Part shown: positions 19,991 to 25,879 of the stretch, piece after piece
How positions within the stretch are numbered: position 1 is the first letter of the stretch
Layout of the letters: each line of letters opens with the position of its first letter
Virus record (IMG/VR): IMGVR_UViG_3300039249_000046
Location: 1-25,879 of that record
Reading direction: 5' to 3' (one strand)
Length of the DNA stretch: 25,879 bases
Origin: a virus
Program-made: the position numbers and the translations under genes
Notes under the pieces: model-generated
Databases searched by the model: none
What the model saw: the letters and a program-made list of their open reading frames with translations, nothing else
Told to the model about the DNA's origin: nothing

Positions 19991-21576
19991 TCGAGCCCGC
20001 CTACTCGGACGGCCTGGCCACCTGCTACCAGGGCGACGCCTTGGCGGTGCTCCGGGAGTTGCCGGCGGCGAGCGTGGACTGCGTAGTGACGAGTCCCCCG
20101 TACTGGGGCCTCCGCGACTACGGCACCGGCGCCTGGGAGGGCGGCGACCCTGCCTGCGAGCACCGAGGTGTGGCGGGCCGGGGCGGCGACCTAGAGGACC
20201 AGCGGAAGGCGGGAGCGCTGGGCCATGTCCCCGGGGCGCCCAACCGGGGCGGGGATCCCGCTCGCTGCCGCTGCGGGGCGGTGCGGGTGGACTCCCAGCT
20301 CGGTCTGGAGCCGACCCCGGAGCTCTACGTGGAGCACATGGTGGCCGTCTTCCGCGAGGTGCGCCGCGTGATGCGCCCCTGGGCGACCCTCTGGCTCAAC
20401 ATGGGCGACTGCTACGCGAGTTCCGTGAACGGCCAGGCGGTCACCGAGAAGCGGCGCCCAGGGGATGGCGCGGGAACGGGGGCCCGGGCTTGCGCTGATG
20501 ATCGTGCCTTCCGTGACAAGCCCCGCTCAACCGTGGTCGGCGGGCTCAAGACGAAAGATCTGGTCGGGATGCCCTGGCGGTTGGCCTTCGCGCTGCAGGC
20601 GGATGGCTGGTACCTCCGCTCCGACATCATCTACTCGAAGCCCAACCCGATGCCGGAGAGCGTGACCGACCGGCCGACGAAGAGCCACGAGTACCTCTTC
20701 CTGCTCAGCCGCTCCACCCGCTACTACTACGACGCCGAGGCGATCCGCGAGGTCGCAGACGGAGACACCCACGACCGGGGTGGCCGCGATGCGCCGGCGG
20801 GCTGGGAGCACGCTAGCTTCGCACCGGGAGCGGTTCGCGGAGAGAGGACGGCCCTGACCAACCGCTCCCGCAAGGTTCCCGATGGATGGGACACCACCCC
20901 GGGCCCGCACGGCACGATCCACCGAGGCGGGCGCCAGGCGGCCCTGGCGCGCGGTGACGACCGGTACCGGGGGGCGGAGTTCCCGAAGGATGTGGACGGG
21001 CGCACGGCGCGCCTGAACGGCGCCGGCGCGGATCCCCTGTCCCGCAACAAGCGGTCGGTGTGGGAGATCGCCACGCAGCCGTACCCGGGCCTCCACTACG
21101 CCACCTTCCCGGATGGCCTGGTCATCCCGTGCATCCGGGCCGGGACCAGTGAGCGCGGCTGCTGCCCCGACTGCGGGCGACCCTGGCGGCGGGTGCTGGA
21201 GCGCGAGACGGTGCGGGAGCACGGCGGGACACGCGAGATGTCCAAGACACCGCTGCCGGTGATTCGGGCGGGCTGGCGGCAGGGCGGGCCAGTGACCACG
21301 ACGACTGGATGGGTGCCGACGTGCACGGCCGTGCACCACGGTGCACCGGTTCCCTGCACGGTGCTGGATCCCTTCGCGGGCAGCGGCACCACCCTGGCGG
21401 TGGCCAAGCGCCTGGGCCGCTGGGCGGTGGGGATCGAACTCTCCGCCAAGTACATCCGCGACGACCTGGCCCGGCGGGTGGGCGAGGTGGGGGTGTCGGC
21501 CTCTGGGGAGTTCGTCAACCCGTCGGGCCGCCCGGCCCAGGAGCTGCTGTGGGATCAGCTTCCGGGGAGCGTCTGA
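19987..21576 (+). CDS. Beta-class N6-adenine/N4-cytosine DNA methyltransferase
   Basis: 529 residues, ATG overlapping the C5 enzyme's stop (ATGA). Motif IV T-S-P-P-Y-W-G-L-R-D-Y-G (35-46) comes first and the AdoMet-binding motif I V-L-D-P-F-A-G-S-G-T-T (459-469) last, the beta-class order. S-P-P-Y allows either N4-cytosine or N6-adenine as product. The central specificity part includes a P-T-K-S-H-E-Y-L-F-L-L segment, typical of the family, and a zinc-finger-like C-C-P-D-C-G-R-P-W just before motif I. With the C5 enzyme it would protect the element's DNA from host restriction. Its 3' end overlaps the convergent recombinase gene by 62 bp. Confidence 0.93.
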   Translation: MIEPAYSDGLATCYQGDALAVLRELPAASVDCVVTSPPYWGLRDYGTGAWEGGDPACEHRGVAGRGGDLEDQRKAGALGHVPGAPNRGGDPARCRCGAVRVDSQLGLEPTPELYVEHMVAVFREVRRVMRPWATLWLNMGDCYASSVNGQAVTEKRRPGDGAGTGARACADDRAFRDKPRSTVVGGLKTKDLVGMPWRLAFALQADGWYLRSDIIYSKPNPMPESVTDRPTKSHEYLFLLSRSTRYYYDAEAIREVADGDTHDRGGRDAPAGWEHASFAPGAVRGERTALTNRSRKVPDGWDTTPGPHGTIHRGGRQAALARGDDRYRGAEFPKDVDGRTARLNGAGADPLSRNKRSVWEIATQPYPGLHYATFPDGLVIPCIRAGTSERGCCPDCGRPWRRVLERETVREHGGTREMSKTPLPVIRAGWRQGGPVTTTTGWVPTCTAVHHGAPVPCTVLDPFAGSGTTLAVAKRLGRWAVGIELSAKYIRDDLARRVGEVGVSASGEFVNPSGRPAQELLWDQLPGSV

Positions 21577-22114
21577 GGGCGTCATAGAGGGTGGTGCGGG
21601 CGGCCCCGATCATCTTGGCCACCTCGGCCACCGACTGGCCCCGGCCGATGAGTTCGCGGGCCACCTGGAGCCGCCGCTCCGAGATCACCCGGTGGCGGCC
21701 GGGCCGGCGGCCGCGGCGGCGCGCCGCCTCCAGTCCCGCCCTCGTGCGCTCCTGGATCAGCTCCCGCTCGAACTGGGCGAGGACGGCCAGGAAGCCCAGC
21801 ACCATCCGGCCCGCCGGGGTGGCGGTGTCGAAGGCCTCGGTGAGCGAGCGCAGCTGCACCCCCCGGGCGTTGAGCTCGGGGATGAGGGTGACGAGGTGGC
21901 GCAGGGAGCGACCCAGGCGGTCGAGCTTCCAGACCACCAGGGTGTCGCCCGTCCGGAGCGCCTCGAGGCACAGCGCGAGCTGGGGACGATCGACCATCGC
22001 CCCCGAGGCGCGCTCCACGAAGAGCACCTCGCAGCCGGCGTCGCGGAGCGCGTCCACCTGGAGGCGCGGCTCCTGGTCCGCCGTGGAGACGCGGGCGTAG
22101 CCGATAAGGGTCAC
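21515..22114 (-). CDS. Serine recombinase, resolvase/invertase family, 199 aa
   Basis: The N-terminal catalytic domain shows I-G-Y-A-R-V-S-T (Ser10), then L-V-V-W-K-L-D-R-L-G-R-S and G-R-M-V-L-G-F-L-A-V-L-A-Q-F-E-R, all diagnostic of small Tn3-type resolvases and DNA invertases. A helix-turn-helix follows at about 145-180 (S-V-A-E-V-A-K-M-I-G-A-A-R-T-T-L). Length matches the short family, not the large phage integrases, so inversion or resolution is likelier than integration. It is last in its operon, with ATGA overlap to the nuclease gene. No obvious inverted crossover sites were seen in the window. Confidence 0.93.
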   Translation of the reverse strand: MTLIGYARVSTADQEPRLQVDALRDAGCEVLFVERASGAMVDRPQLALCLEALRTGDTLVVWKLDRLGRSLRHLVTLIPELNARGVQLRSLTEAFDTATPAGRMVLGFLAVLAQFERELIQERTRAGLEAARRRGRRPGRHRVISERRLQVARELIGRGQSVAEVAKMIGAARTTLYDALRRSPEADPTAAPGPGGPTG

Positions 22115-22974
22115 CCGGGCGCCGCTGCCTCCAGGCCCTGGCGCAGCCAGCGGGCGGTCTCCTCAGCGCTGGCGGCCAGGCGCTCCAGGCGCTCCCGGCC
22201 CTTCTCCATGCGGCCATCGGCGGCCACCACGGTGCGCACGGCGCTGGCGATGGCCCGCAGCGCCTCTAGCTCCTGGTAGTGGGAGGTCTGGATGCCCAGG
22301 GCCGCGAACACCTCGGTGCGGGCGGCGGCCTCCTCCTCGCGGCGGCGCCTCTCCTCCTCCGCCACCCGGCGCAGGCTCTCCACCTCGTGCTCCGCCCGGG
22401 CCCGGCCCTGGGCGAGGCCCTCCTCACGGGCGGCGCGGGCCTCGGCGGGATCGACCTCGGGGACGGCGCCGGCGGCGCGGAGCAGGCAGACGAGCCAGGA
22501 GCGGCTGACCGGCCGGGGCTCCTTGCCCGGGGCCAGCCGGGGGGCCTGCACCATGGTGACCAGGCGCCCCCGGCGCACGGCCAGCAGCCCCCACTGGGGC
22601 GGCAACTCCCCGGGGGCGACGATGGCCTCGTCGGCGGCAACGAGCGAGAACCGGTCGAGCCGCTGGACGAAGGCCTCGGCCTTGGCCGGCTCGTGGAGCT
22701 CGCGGATCCAGTCGGCGCGGCTGACCTTGACCTCATAGCCGTGGAGCTCCATGCCCCTGGACGGCCAGAGGCTGAGGGTGACGATGTCCAGGGTGCGGGA
22801 GCCGGAGAAACCGGCCGCATCGCGCACCTGGGTGAGGAAGGCGTACTCGCCAGAGCCGCCGTTGCCGGGCCGGGTGTGGCGCTGGCGGAGCATCCGGATC
22901 AACTCCGCCTCGGTGTAGCGGTGAGGCGGGCTGGCGGCGGGACTCACCGACTCGTCACGCGACCAGTTGGCCAT
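22111..22974 (-). CDS. PD-(D/E)XK nuclease-like protein with coiled coil, 287 aa
   Basis: ATG 22974 lies 20 nt inside the upstream gene. The N-terminal domain has R-T-L-D-I-V-T-L-S-L-W (D63) and G-Y-E-V-K-V-S-R-A-D-W (E81, K83), the D...ExK core of restriction-like nucleases, then L-D-R-F-S-L-V-A and L-P-P-Q-W-G-L-L. This pattern matches the MmcB-like/phage nuclease group as I recall it. A highly charged coiled coil follows (about 172-225) and a helical end. It may process DNA together with the recombinase. An active nuclease is inferred, not shown. Confidence 0.7.
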   Translation of the reverse strand: MANWSRDESVSPAASPPHRYTEAELIRMLRQRHTRPGNGGSGEYAFLTQVRDAAGFSGSRTLDIVTLSLWPSRGMELHGYEVKVSRADWIRELHEPAKAEAFVQRLDRFSLVAADEAIVAPGELPPQWGLLAVRRGRLVTMVQAPRLAPGKEPRPVSRSWLVCLLRAAGAVPEVDPAEARAAREEGLAQGRARAEHEVESLRRVAEEERRRREEEAAARTEVFAALGIQTSHYQELEALRAIASAVRTVVAADGRMEKGRERLERLAASAEETARWLRQGLEAAAPG

Positions 22975-23455
22975 GCGCCTCAAGCCACGCAAGGTCTCCC
23001 GTCTCGTCCCGCCACCCCCACTTCCAGCGCCTCGGCCCGACACCCTTCCAGACGCATCCTTGCTCGCACCACCAGAGACCATCGTGGGCGACCATCCTCA
23101 GGCCGAGGTGATTCGGGCAGATCCGCCGAAGGATCGGGGTGAAATCCCATGCCATCGTCTTGAGGGGCTCAGGCGTCGTGGCGAAGAGCCGGGCTTGAGG
23201 ATCACCCTCCCAACCTGGCCGAAGCCAGGGCTCAGGGATGAGTTCGCGGATCCTGAAGGCAGGCCACCACGAGAAGAGACGGAGCACCCGATCCGCGCAC
23301 TGGCGGCGGACGTCGGCCCGACAGCGGGCCTCCCAGTGTCCCAGAGCCTGGTCGGCGGCCTCAACCGGATCGACCTCAGCCACACGGTGGTCGCAGTGGG
23401 GGCAGTACCAGAGCCAGAGGTGCCGGATCTCTGCGCCCGCGACGATGCTGCTCAC
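22955..23455 (-). CDS. Zinc-binding protein, 166 aa, unknown function
   Basis: GTG 23455 overlaps the upstream stop (GTGA). Near the start is W-Y-C-P-H-C-D-H (C18, C21), and later C-P-N-H...W-W-C-E-Q-G-C (C113, C130, C134), giving at least two metal-binding clusters. The sequence is rich in Trp and Arg. Nucleic-acid binding is plausible. The longer upstream frame is not used. Confidence 0.65.
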   Translation of the reverse strand: MSSIVAGAEIRHLWLWYCPHCDHRVAEVDPVEAADQALGHWEARCRADVRRQCADRVLRLFSWWPAFRIRELIPEPWLRPGWEGDPQARLFATTPEPLKTMAWDFTPILRRICPNHLGLRMVAHDGLWWCEQGCVWKGVGPRRWKWGWRDETGDLAWLEAHGQLVA

Positions 23456-23754
23456 GGTGAGCCGCTGAGGCGAACAGCCATCCAGGGCGCGTGGCTGGGC
23501 GGGAAGCGGTCGCCCCGGGTGAGGGTGGCCTCGCGGCCGCCGCTCTGGTAGATGCCGCTGCGGCGGACGATCTGACCGGAGCGGAACTGGGGCGGGGGGG
23601 TTGGAGGCGGCGGAATCCTGGGTAGAGCGATACGGCGCCACTCAACAGGCGGGGAAGCCTCGGCGCCACCCGTCCGACTCGGAGGAGCCGGTCTCGGCCC
23701 GGCCGGCGTGCCGCTGGGTTCAGGGGGCCGAAGCCGCCGGGGCAGGGGGGTCAC
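23452..23754 (-). CDS. YjzC-like domain with Pro-rich N-terminus, 100 aa
   Basis: GTG 23754 overlaps the stop of the upstream gene (GTGA), which fixes the start. The first ~55 residues are Pro/Arg-rich and low in complexity. The rest, F-R-S-G-Q-I-V-R-R-S-G-I-Y-Q-S-G-G and E-A-T-L-T-R-G-D-R-F-P-P-S, matches the YjzC-type pattern (P-x-S-G-I-Y...T-L-x-x-G-D-x-F-P-P) found in small bacterial and phage proteins of unknown role. Confidence 0.6.
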   Translation of the reverse strand: MTPLPRRLRPPEPSGTPAGPRPAPPSRTGGAEASPPVEWRRIALPRIPPPPTPPPQFRSGQIVRRSGIYQSGGREATLTRGDRFPPSHAPWMAVRLSGSP

Positions 23755-24095
23755 GGGGGGAGGATCCCCTCGGGGTGATCCCTGGCCTCGGGGACCACCC
23801 GGTACCACTCCTCCCAGGTGGCGGCCATGGTGGCGGAGAACTCAGCCCACGCGCCCGCGACGCCCTGATCCCGCCGGGCTGCGGCGGCCGCCACCAGGAG
23901 TTCGTCGTCACCGCGCCCCATCTCCTCGCCGTACCTGAACCACGCCCCGTTGACGAGCCGCTCCCGCCGACTGACCGCTGCCTCGAGGTTGGACTGGAAG
24001 GCGGCTATGGCCCGTCTGATCTCGGCCACCCGGGCGGGATCAGGGGTGGGTAGGGGCTCTGTGCCTCGCTCCGCCGCCGCCTGGATCCCGTCCAC
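23751..24095 (-). CDS. Helical protein of unknown function, 114 aa
   Basis: GTG 24095 is 7 nt after the -10 box TACACT on the minus strand, so the start is probably leaderless. The protein is nearly all helix, with A-E-I-R-R-A-I-A-A-F-Q-S-N-L-E-A-A-V-S-R-R-E and W-A-E-F-S-A-T-M-A-A-T-W-E-E-W. First gene of a five-gene operon ending with the serine recombinase. Confidence 0.65.
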   Translation of the reverse strand: MDGIQAAAERGTEPLPTPDPARVAEIRRAIAAFQSNLEAAVSRRERLVNGAWFRYGEEMGRGDDELLVAAAAARRDQGVAGAWAEFSATMAATWEEWYRVVPEARDHPEGILPP

Positions 24096-24102
24096 GGGCG
24101 AA

Positions 24103-24108
24103 AGTGTA
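24103..24108 (-). promoter_or_regulatory. -10 box TACACT, leaderless start of the recombinase operon
   Basis: TACACT reads on the minus strand from 24108 to 24103, with 7 nt to GTG 24095. It is divergent from the plus-strand box at 24132. Confidence 0.5.
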
Positions 24109-24131
24109 CGGCAACCCGTCCGGGAGTGCGC

Positions 24132-24137
24132 TATGAT
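24132..24137 (+). promoter_or_regulatory. -10 box TATGAT for the 24176 operon
   Basis: GC-TATGAT lies 38 nt before ATG 24176; the leader contains GGGAGAG as a ribosome site. The promoter is back to back with the minus-strand one, only ~24 bp apart, so both may be controlled together. Confidence 0.5.
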
Positions 24138-24175
24138 TCCCGACCAGGAAATCCGGCGCTTTGGGAGAGATCGGG

Positions 24176-24616
24176 ATGGATGACCCCGAGGGGGGGCGGC
24201 AGCCAAGCGTTTCCCGACGCGGTGTGACGCCCTGCCGGGTGGCCGCCGCCGCTCCCGAGGTGGAGGTGATCGCCCGAGGCGCGCAGGTCCTCGCCGACGA
24301 GATCGGGATCGGCCAGCTTGACCTCTGGACGCTCAGCTTCACGGATCCCAGGCGTCCCCGAGGCAAGCGCTGGTTGGGCACGATCATGGTGGAGGCCCTC
24401 GGCTTGGTCGATGCGCTCACCCGGATCAGCGCCCTCGGCCTCAACCCCGGCGGTGAGGTTGCTGGGCTGGGCGTGCCACTGGAGAGGCCCCTCCCCCACG
24501 CCTACCGCGAGCGCTGGTGCGGGCGTCTCATGACGGATCGCCGAGAGGTGGAGGACATGCCCATGCCCTGGTCGGAGATGTGCTGGAGATGCTCCACCGA
24601 CGCAGGCAGGCGGTGA
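24176..24616 (+). CDS. Phage-type protein of unknown function, 146 aa
   Basis: GGGAGAG supports ATG 24176. The central domain reads D-L-W-T-L-S-F-T-D-P-R-R-P-R-G-K-R-W-L-G-T-I-M-V-E-A, then A-L-G-L-N-P-G-G-E-V and P-L-P-H-A-Y-R-E-R-W. I recall this order (S-F-x-D-P, F/W-L-G, L-G-I-N-P-G-G-E-V, P-x-x-Y-R) from hypothetical phage proteins. The end has C-W-R-C. First gene of the run leading to the RAMP-like gene. Confidence 0.7.
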   Translation: MDDPEGGRQPSVSRRGVTPCRVAAAAPEVEVIARGAQVLADEIGIGQLDLWTLSFTDPRRPRGKRWLGTIMVEALGLVDALTRISALGLNPGGEVAGLGVPLERPLPHAYRERWCGRLMTDRREVEDMPMPWSEMCWRCSTDAGRR

Positions 24617-24813
24617 GCGTCACCATCGCCATGCTCCTGATCTTCCTTGCGGTGGCCAGCCTCATCGACCTCTGGGGTGCCACTGCATGGCTCTGGCTCG
24701 CCTACCTCGCCGCCCTGGTGGGCTGGGGCGTGGTGGACATCCGCTTTGAGCGCCAGATCAGGCGGGTGCGTCGGCGGACCAGGGAGATCACCCGCGAGTC
24801 ATCGGGCCGCTGA
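24613..24813 (+). CDS. Small membrane protein, 66 aa
   Basis: GTG 24613 overlaps the upstream stop (GTGA). Two hydrophobic stretches (about 4-20 and 24-42) precede a very basic tail (R-F-E-R-Q-I-R-R-V-R-R-R-T-R). Function unknown. Confidence 0.65.
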   Translation: MSVTIAMLLIFLAVASLIDLWGATAWLWLAYLAALVGWGVVDIRFERQIRRVRRRTREITRESSGR

Positions 24814-24849
24814 CGGCCCGCAGATCCTCAAGCCCTCAAGGAGGGAACC

Positions 24850-25500
24850 ATGTTCACCTGGATCGACTACCGCCTCGCCATCACCGTCGATCGCCTGGTC
24901 GCCGGGGTGCCCGCCAAGGAGAAGATGCTGGATATCTGGCTGGAGACCAGGGCCGCCCGGATGAAGGCGCCCGCCGAGATGCCGGCGGAGCTTGCCTCGG
25001 TGCCGCTCACGCCCTCAGCGGCGCGGGAGGAGCACAGCGCCACCGCCGCCCAACTCGACGTGGCCGAGGTTCACGGGGTCGTCTTCTACCGCCTCCCCGA
25101 TGGCACCCCTTGTTATGAGGGGCGGTGCCTCAAGGGGGCGCTCAAAGAGGCGGCCAACATCCTGAAGGACGCCGTCCGGGTCAAGGCGTTCCGGTCCAAG
25201 GTGGCGGAGCGCGTCTTCGTGCTGGAGAAGGTGGTGCCGATCACGGTGCCGATCCAGGTGGACGATAGGCCGCTCACCGTGATGACCATGCAGGGTCCCC
25301 GGACCTCGATCAAGCGCTTCGAGTACGCCGACAGCGTGCCGCTCAGCTTCACCATCCGGGTCCTGGACGATGGCGTCAACAAGGTGGGGACCGAGGAGCA
25401 GCTCCGCGAGATGCTGGAGTACATGCGCTTCAACGGGATCGGCAGCGACCGCAGCCAGGGCTCGGGCACCTTCACCATCGACAGCTTCGGGCCGGTCTGA
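24850..25500 (+). CDS. Stand-alone RAMP-superfamily (Cas5/6/7-like) protein, 216 aa
   Basis: AAGGAGG just upstream supports ATG 24850. The C-terminus has G-I-G-S-D-R-S-Q-G-S-G (196-206), an exact fit to the RAMP glycine-rich loop G-h-G-x5-G-x-G, placed as usual near the end and followed by a strand. In the middle, E-G-R-C-L-K-G-A-L-K-E-A-A-N-I-L (90-105) resembles the G-x-x-h-K-G-x-h-R/K motif of Csm3/Cmr-type subunits, and S-I-K-R-F-E-Y-A (153-160) and S-F-T-I-R-V-L (166-172) give further strands. RAMPs bind or cut RNA in CRISPR effectors. No cas gene or CRISPR array is visible, so the role here is unknown: perhaps phage RNA binding. The only notable neighbour downstream is a C-rich repeat tract. 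Confidence 0.75.
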   Translation: MFTWIDYRLAITVDRLVAGVPAKEKMLDIWLETRAARMKAPAEMPAELASVPLTPSAAREEHSATAAQLDVAEVHGVVFYRLPDGTPCYEGRCLKGALKEAANILKDAVRVKAFRSKVAERVFVLEKVVPITVPIQVDDRPLTVMTMQGPRTSIKRFEYADSVPLSFTIRVLDDGVNKVGTEEQLREMLEYMRFNGIGSDRSQGSGTFTIDSFGPV

Positions 25501-25879
25501 CTATCCGTACCCGACCACTCCGACACTCCCTTCCGTGTCCGCCCAACCCGGACCCTGCCGACCAACCCGTCCGACCCGCACCGACAAGCCAGTCCATACC
25601 GACAATCCGCCCCAGCCCATACCGACAACCCGTCCCTCGCCCAGCCGTCCCGACGACCCCACCCTCCCCTTGCCGATCCGCCGTGTCAGATCGCACCCTC
25701 CCGCACCGAGCATCCCGACGAGCCTACCCCGGCCCCGCCGACGATCCAATCCCTGCCTGCGGACGATCCGGTGCTCGCCTGTCCCTTCCGCTCCGACTAT
25801 CCAGTCCCCACCCCACCCCACCGAACCCCGAGCCGTCCCGACAACCCCTCCCCGCCCCAGCCCCGCCCACAAAGCCGAC
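25501..25879. repeat. C-rich noncoding tract with recurring CCGACNANCC core
   Basis: No credible gene. The plus strand is strongly C-rich with few G outside CG. Close matches to CCGACNANCC start at 25581, 25599, 25622, 25650, 25715, 25738, 25793 and 25838, with partial ones at 25511, 25520, 25558, 25571, 25761 and 25875. Many neighbours are 20-23 bp apart and others about twice that, as in a decayed ~22-bp tandem repeat or iteron array. The tract runs off the right edge. Confidence 0.65.

Noticed and set aside
21582-22217. 211-codon second minus-strand frame over the recombinase
   Set aside because: It runs in another frame through the serine recombinase, which has all expected catalytic motifs.
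25501-25872. Open frame on the minus strand (123 codons) over the C-rich tract
   Set aside because: The translation is a monotonous Gly/Val/Arg string that follows from the composition; there is no ribosome site and no domain.
25501-25879. CRISPR array beside the RAMP-like gene
   Set aside because: The recurring core is only 10 bp, degenerate, and irregularly spaced; there are no identical 23-40 bp repeats with uniform spacers.

Overview
The window is high-GC DNA packed with small genes and has the look of an accessory element: most likely a bacteriophage or prophage, less likely a plasmid or integrative element. The host would be a high-GC bacterium. TANNNT -10 boxes lying only 6-8 nt before start codons (leaderless transcripts), abundant GTG starts, and ATGA/GTGA stop-start overlaps fit Actinomycetota, Deinococcota or Chloroflexota; the sequence alone does not decide among them. 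No terminase, portal, tail or tyrosine integrase gene is visible, so the phage assignment rests on style, the small-gene repertoire, paired DNA methyltransferases and a lone tRNA.

Layout. (A) 1-8983, plus strand: the 3' end of a sugar-nucleotide epimerase (SDR), then about 17 genes. At least seven encode membrane proteins. Others include a beta-rich protein that may be a virion subunit, a permuted NlpC/P60 (papain-like) hydrolase, an AAA+ ATPase, an HExxH metallopeptidase and a His/Lys-rich 39-residue peptide. A tRNA-Pro(CGG) lies in the middle. Two neighbouring membrane proteins end in the same 10-residue C-terminal tail written with different codons. (B) 8995-17769, minus strand: one very dense operon of 22 small genes, most with overlapping stop/start codons. 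At least eight products carry zinc-ribbon-like Cys clusters; one is an ASCH-domain protein; several are single-pass membrane or secreted peptides. (C) 17770-21576: a divergent promoter region with TGTCA/TGACA palindromes, then an XRE repressor, a 628-residue C5-cytosine methyltransferase with a long insert, and a beta-class N6-adenine/N4-cytosine methyltransferase, all overlapping. (D) 21515-24095, minus strand: a five-gene leaderless operon (unknown protein, YjzC-like protein, zinc protein, PD-(D/E)XK-like nuclease, serine recombinase) whose last gene runs 62 bp into the end of the methyltransferase. (E) 24132-25879, plus strand: two unknown genes, a stand-alone RAMP-superfamily (Cas5/6/7-like) protein, then about 380 bp of C-rich DNA with a recurring CCGACNANCC core.

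How the parts may fit: region A looks like a late or virion module, possibly of a membrane-containing particle. Region B looks like an early operon controlled by the divergent XRE repressor. Region C modifies the element's DNA. Region D supplies DNA-processing enzymes. The strongest leads for something new are the solo RAMP protein beside the repeat-rich tract, the shared C-terminal tail of the two membrane proteins, and the repeated AGCAGAGAT sequence at four gene junctions in the minus operon.
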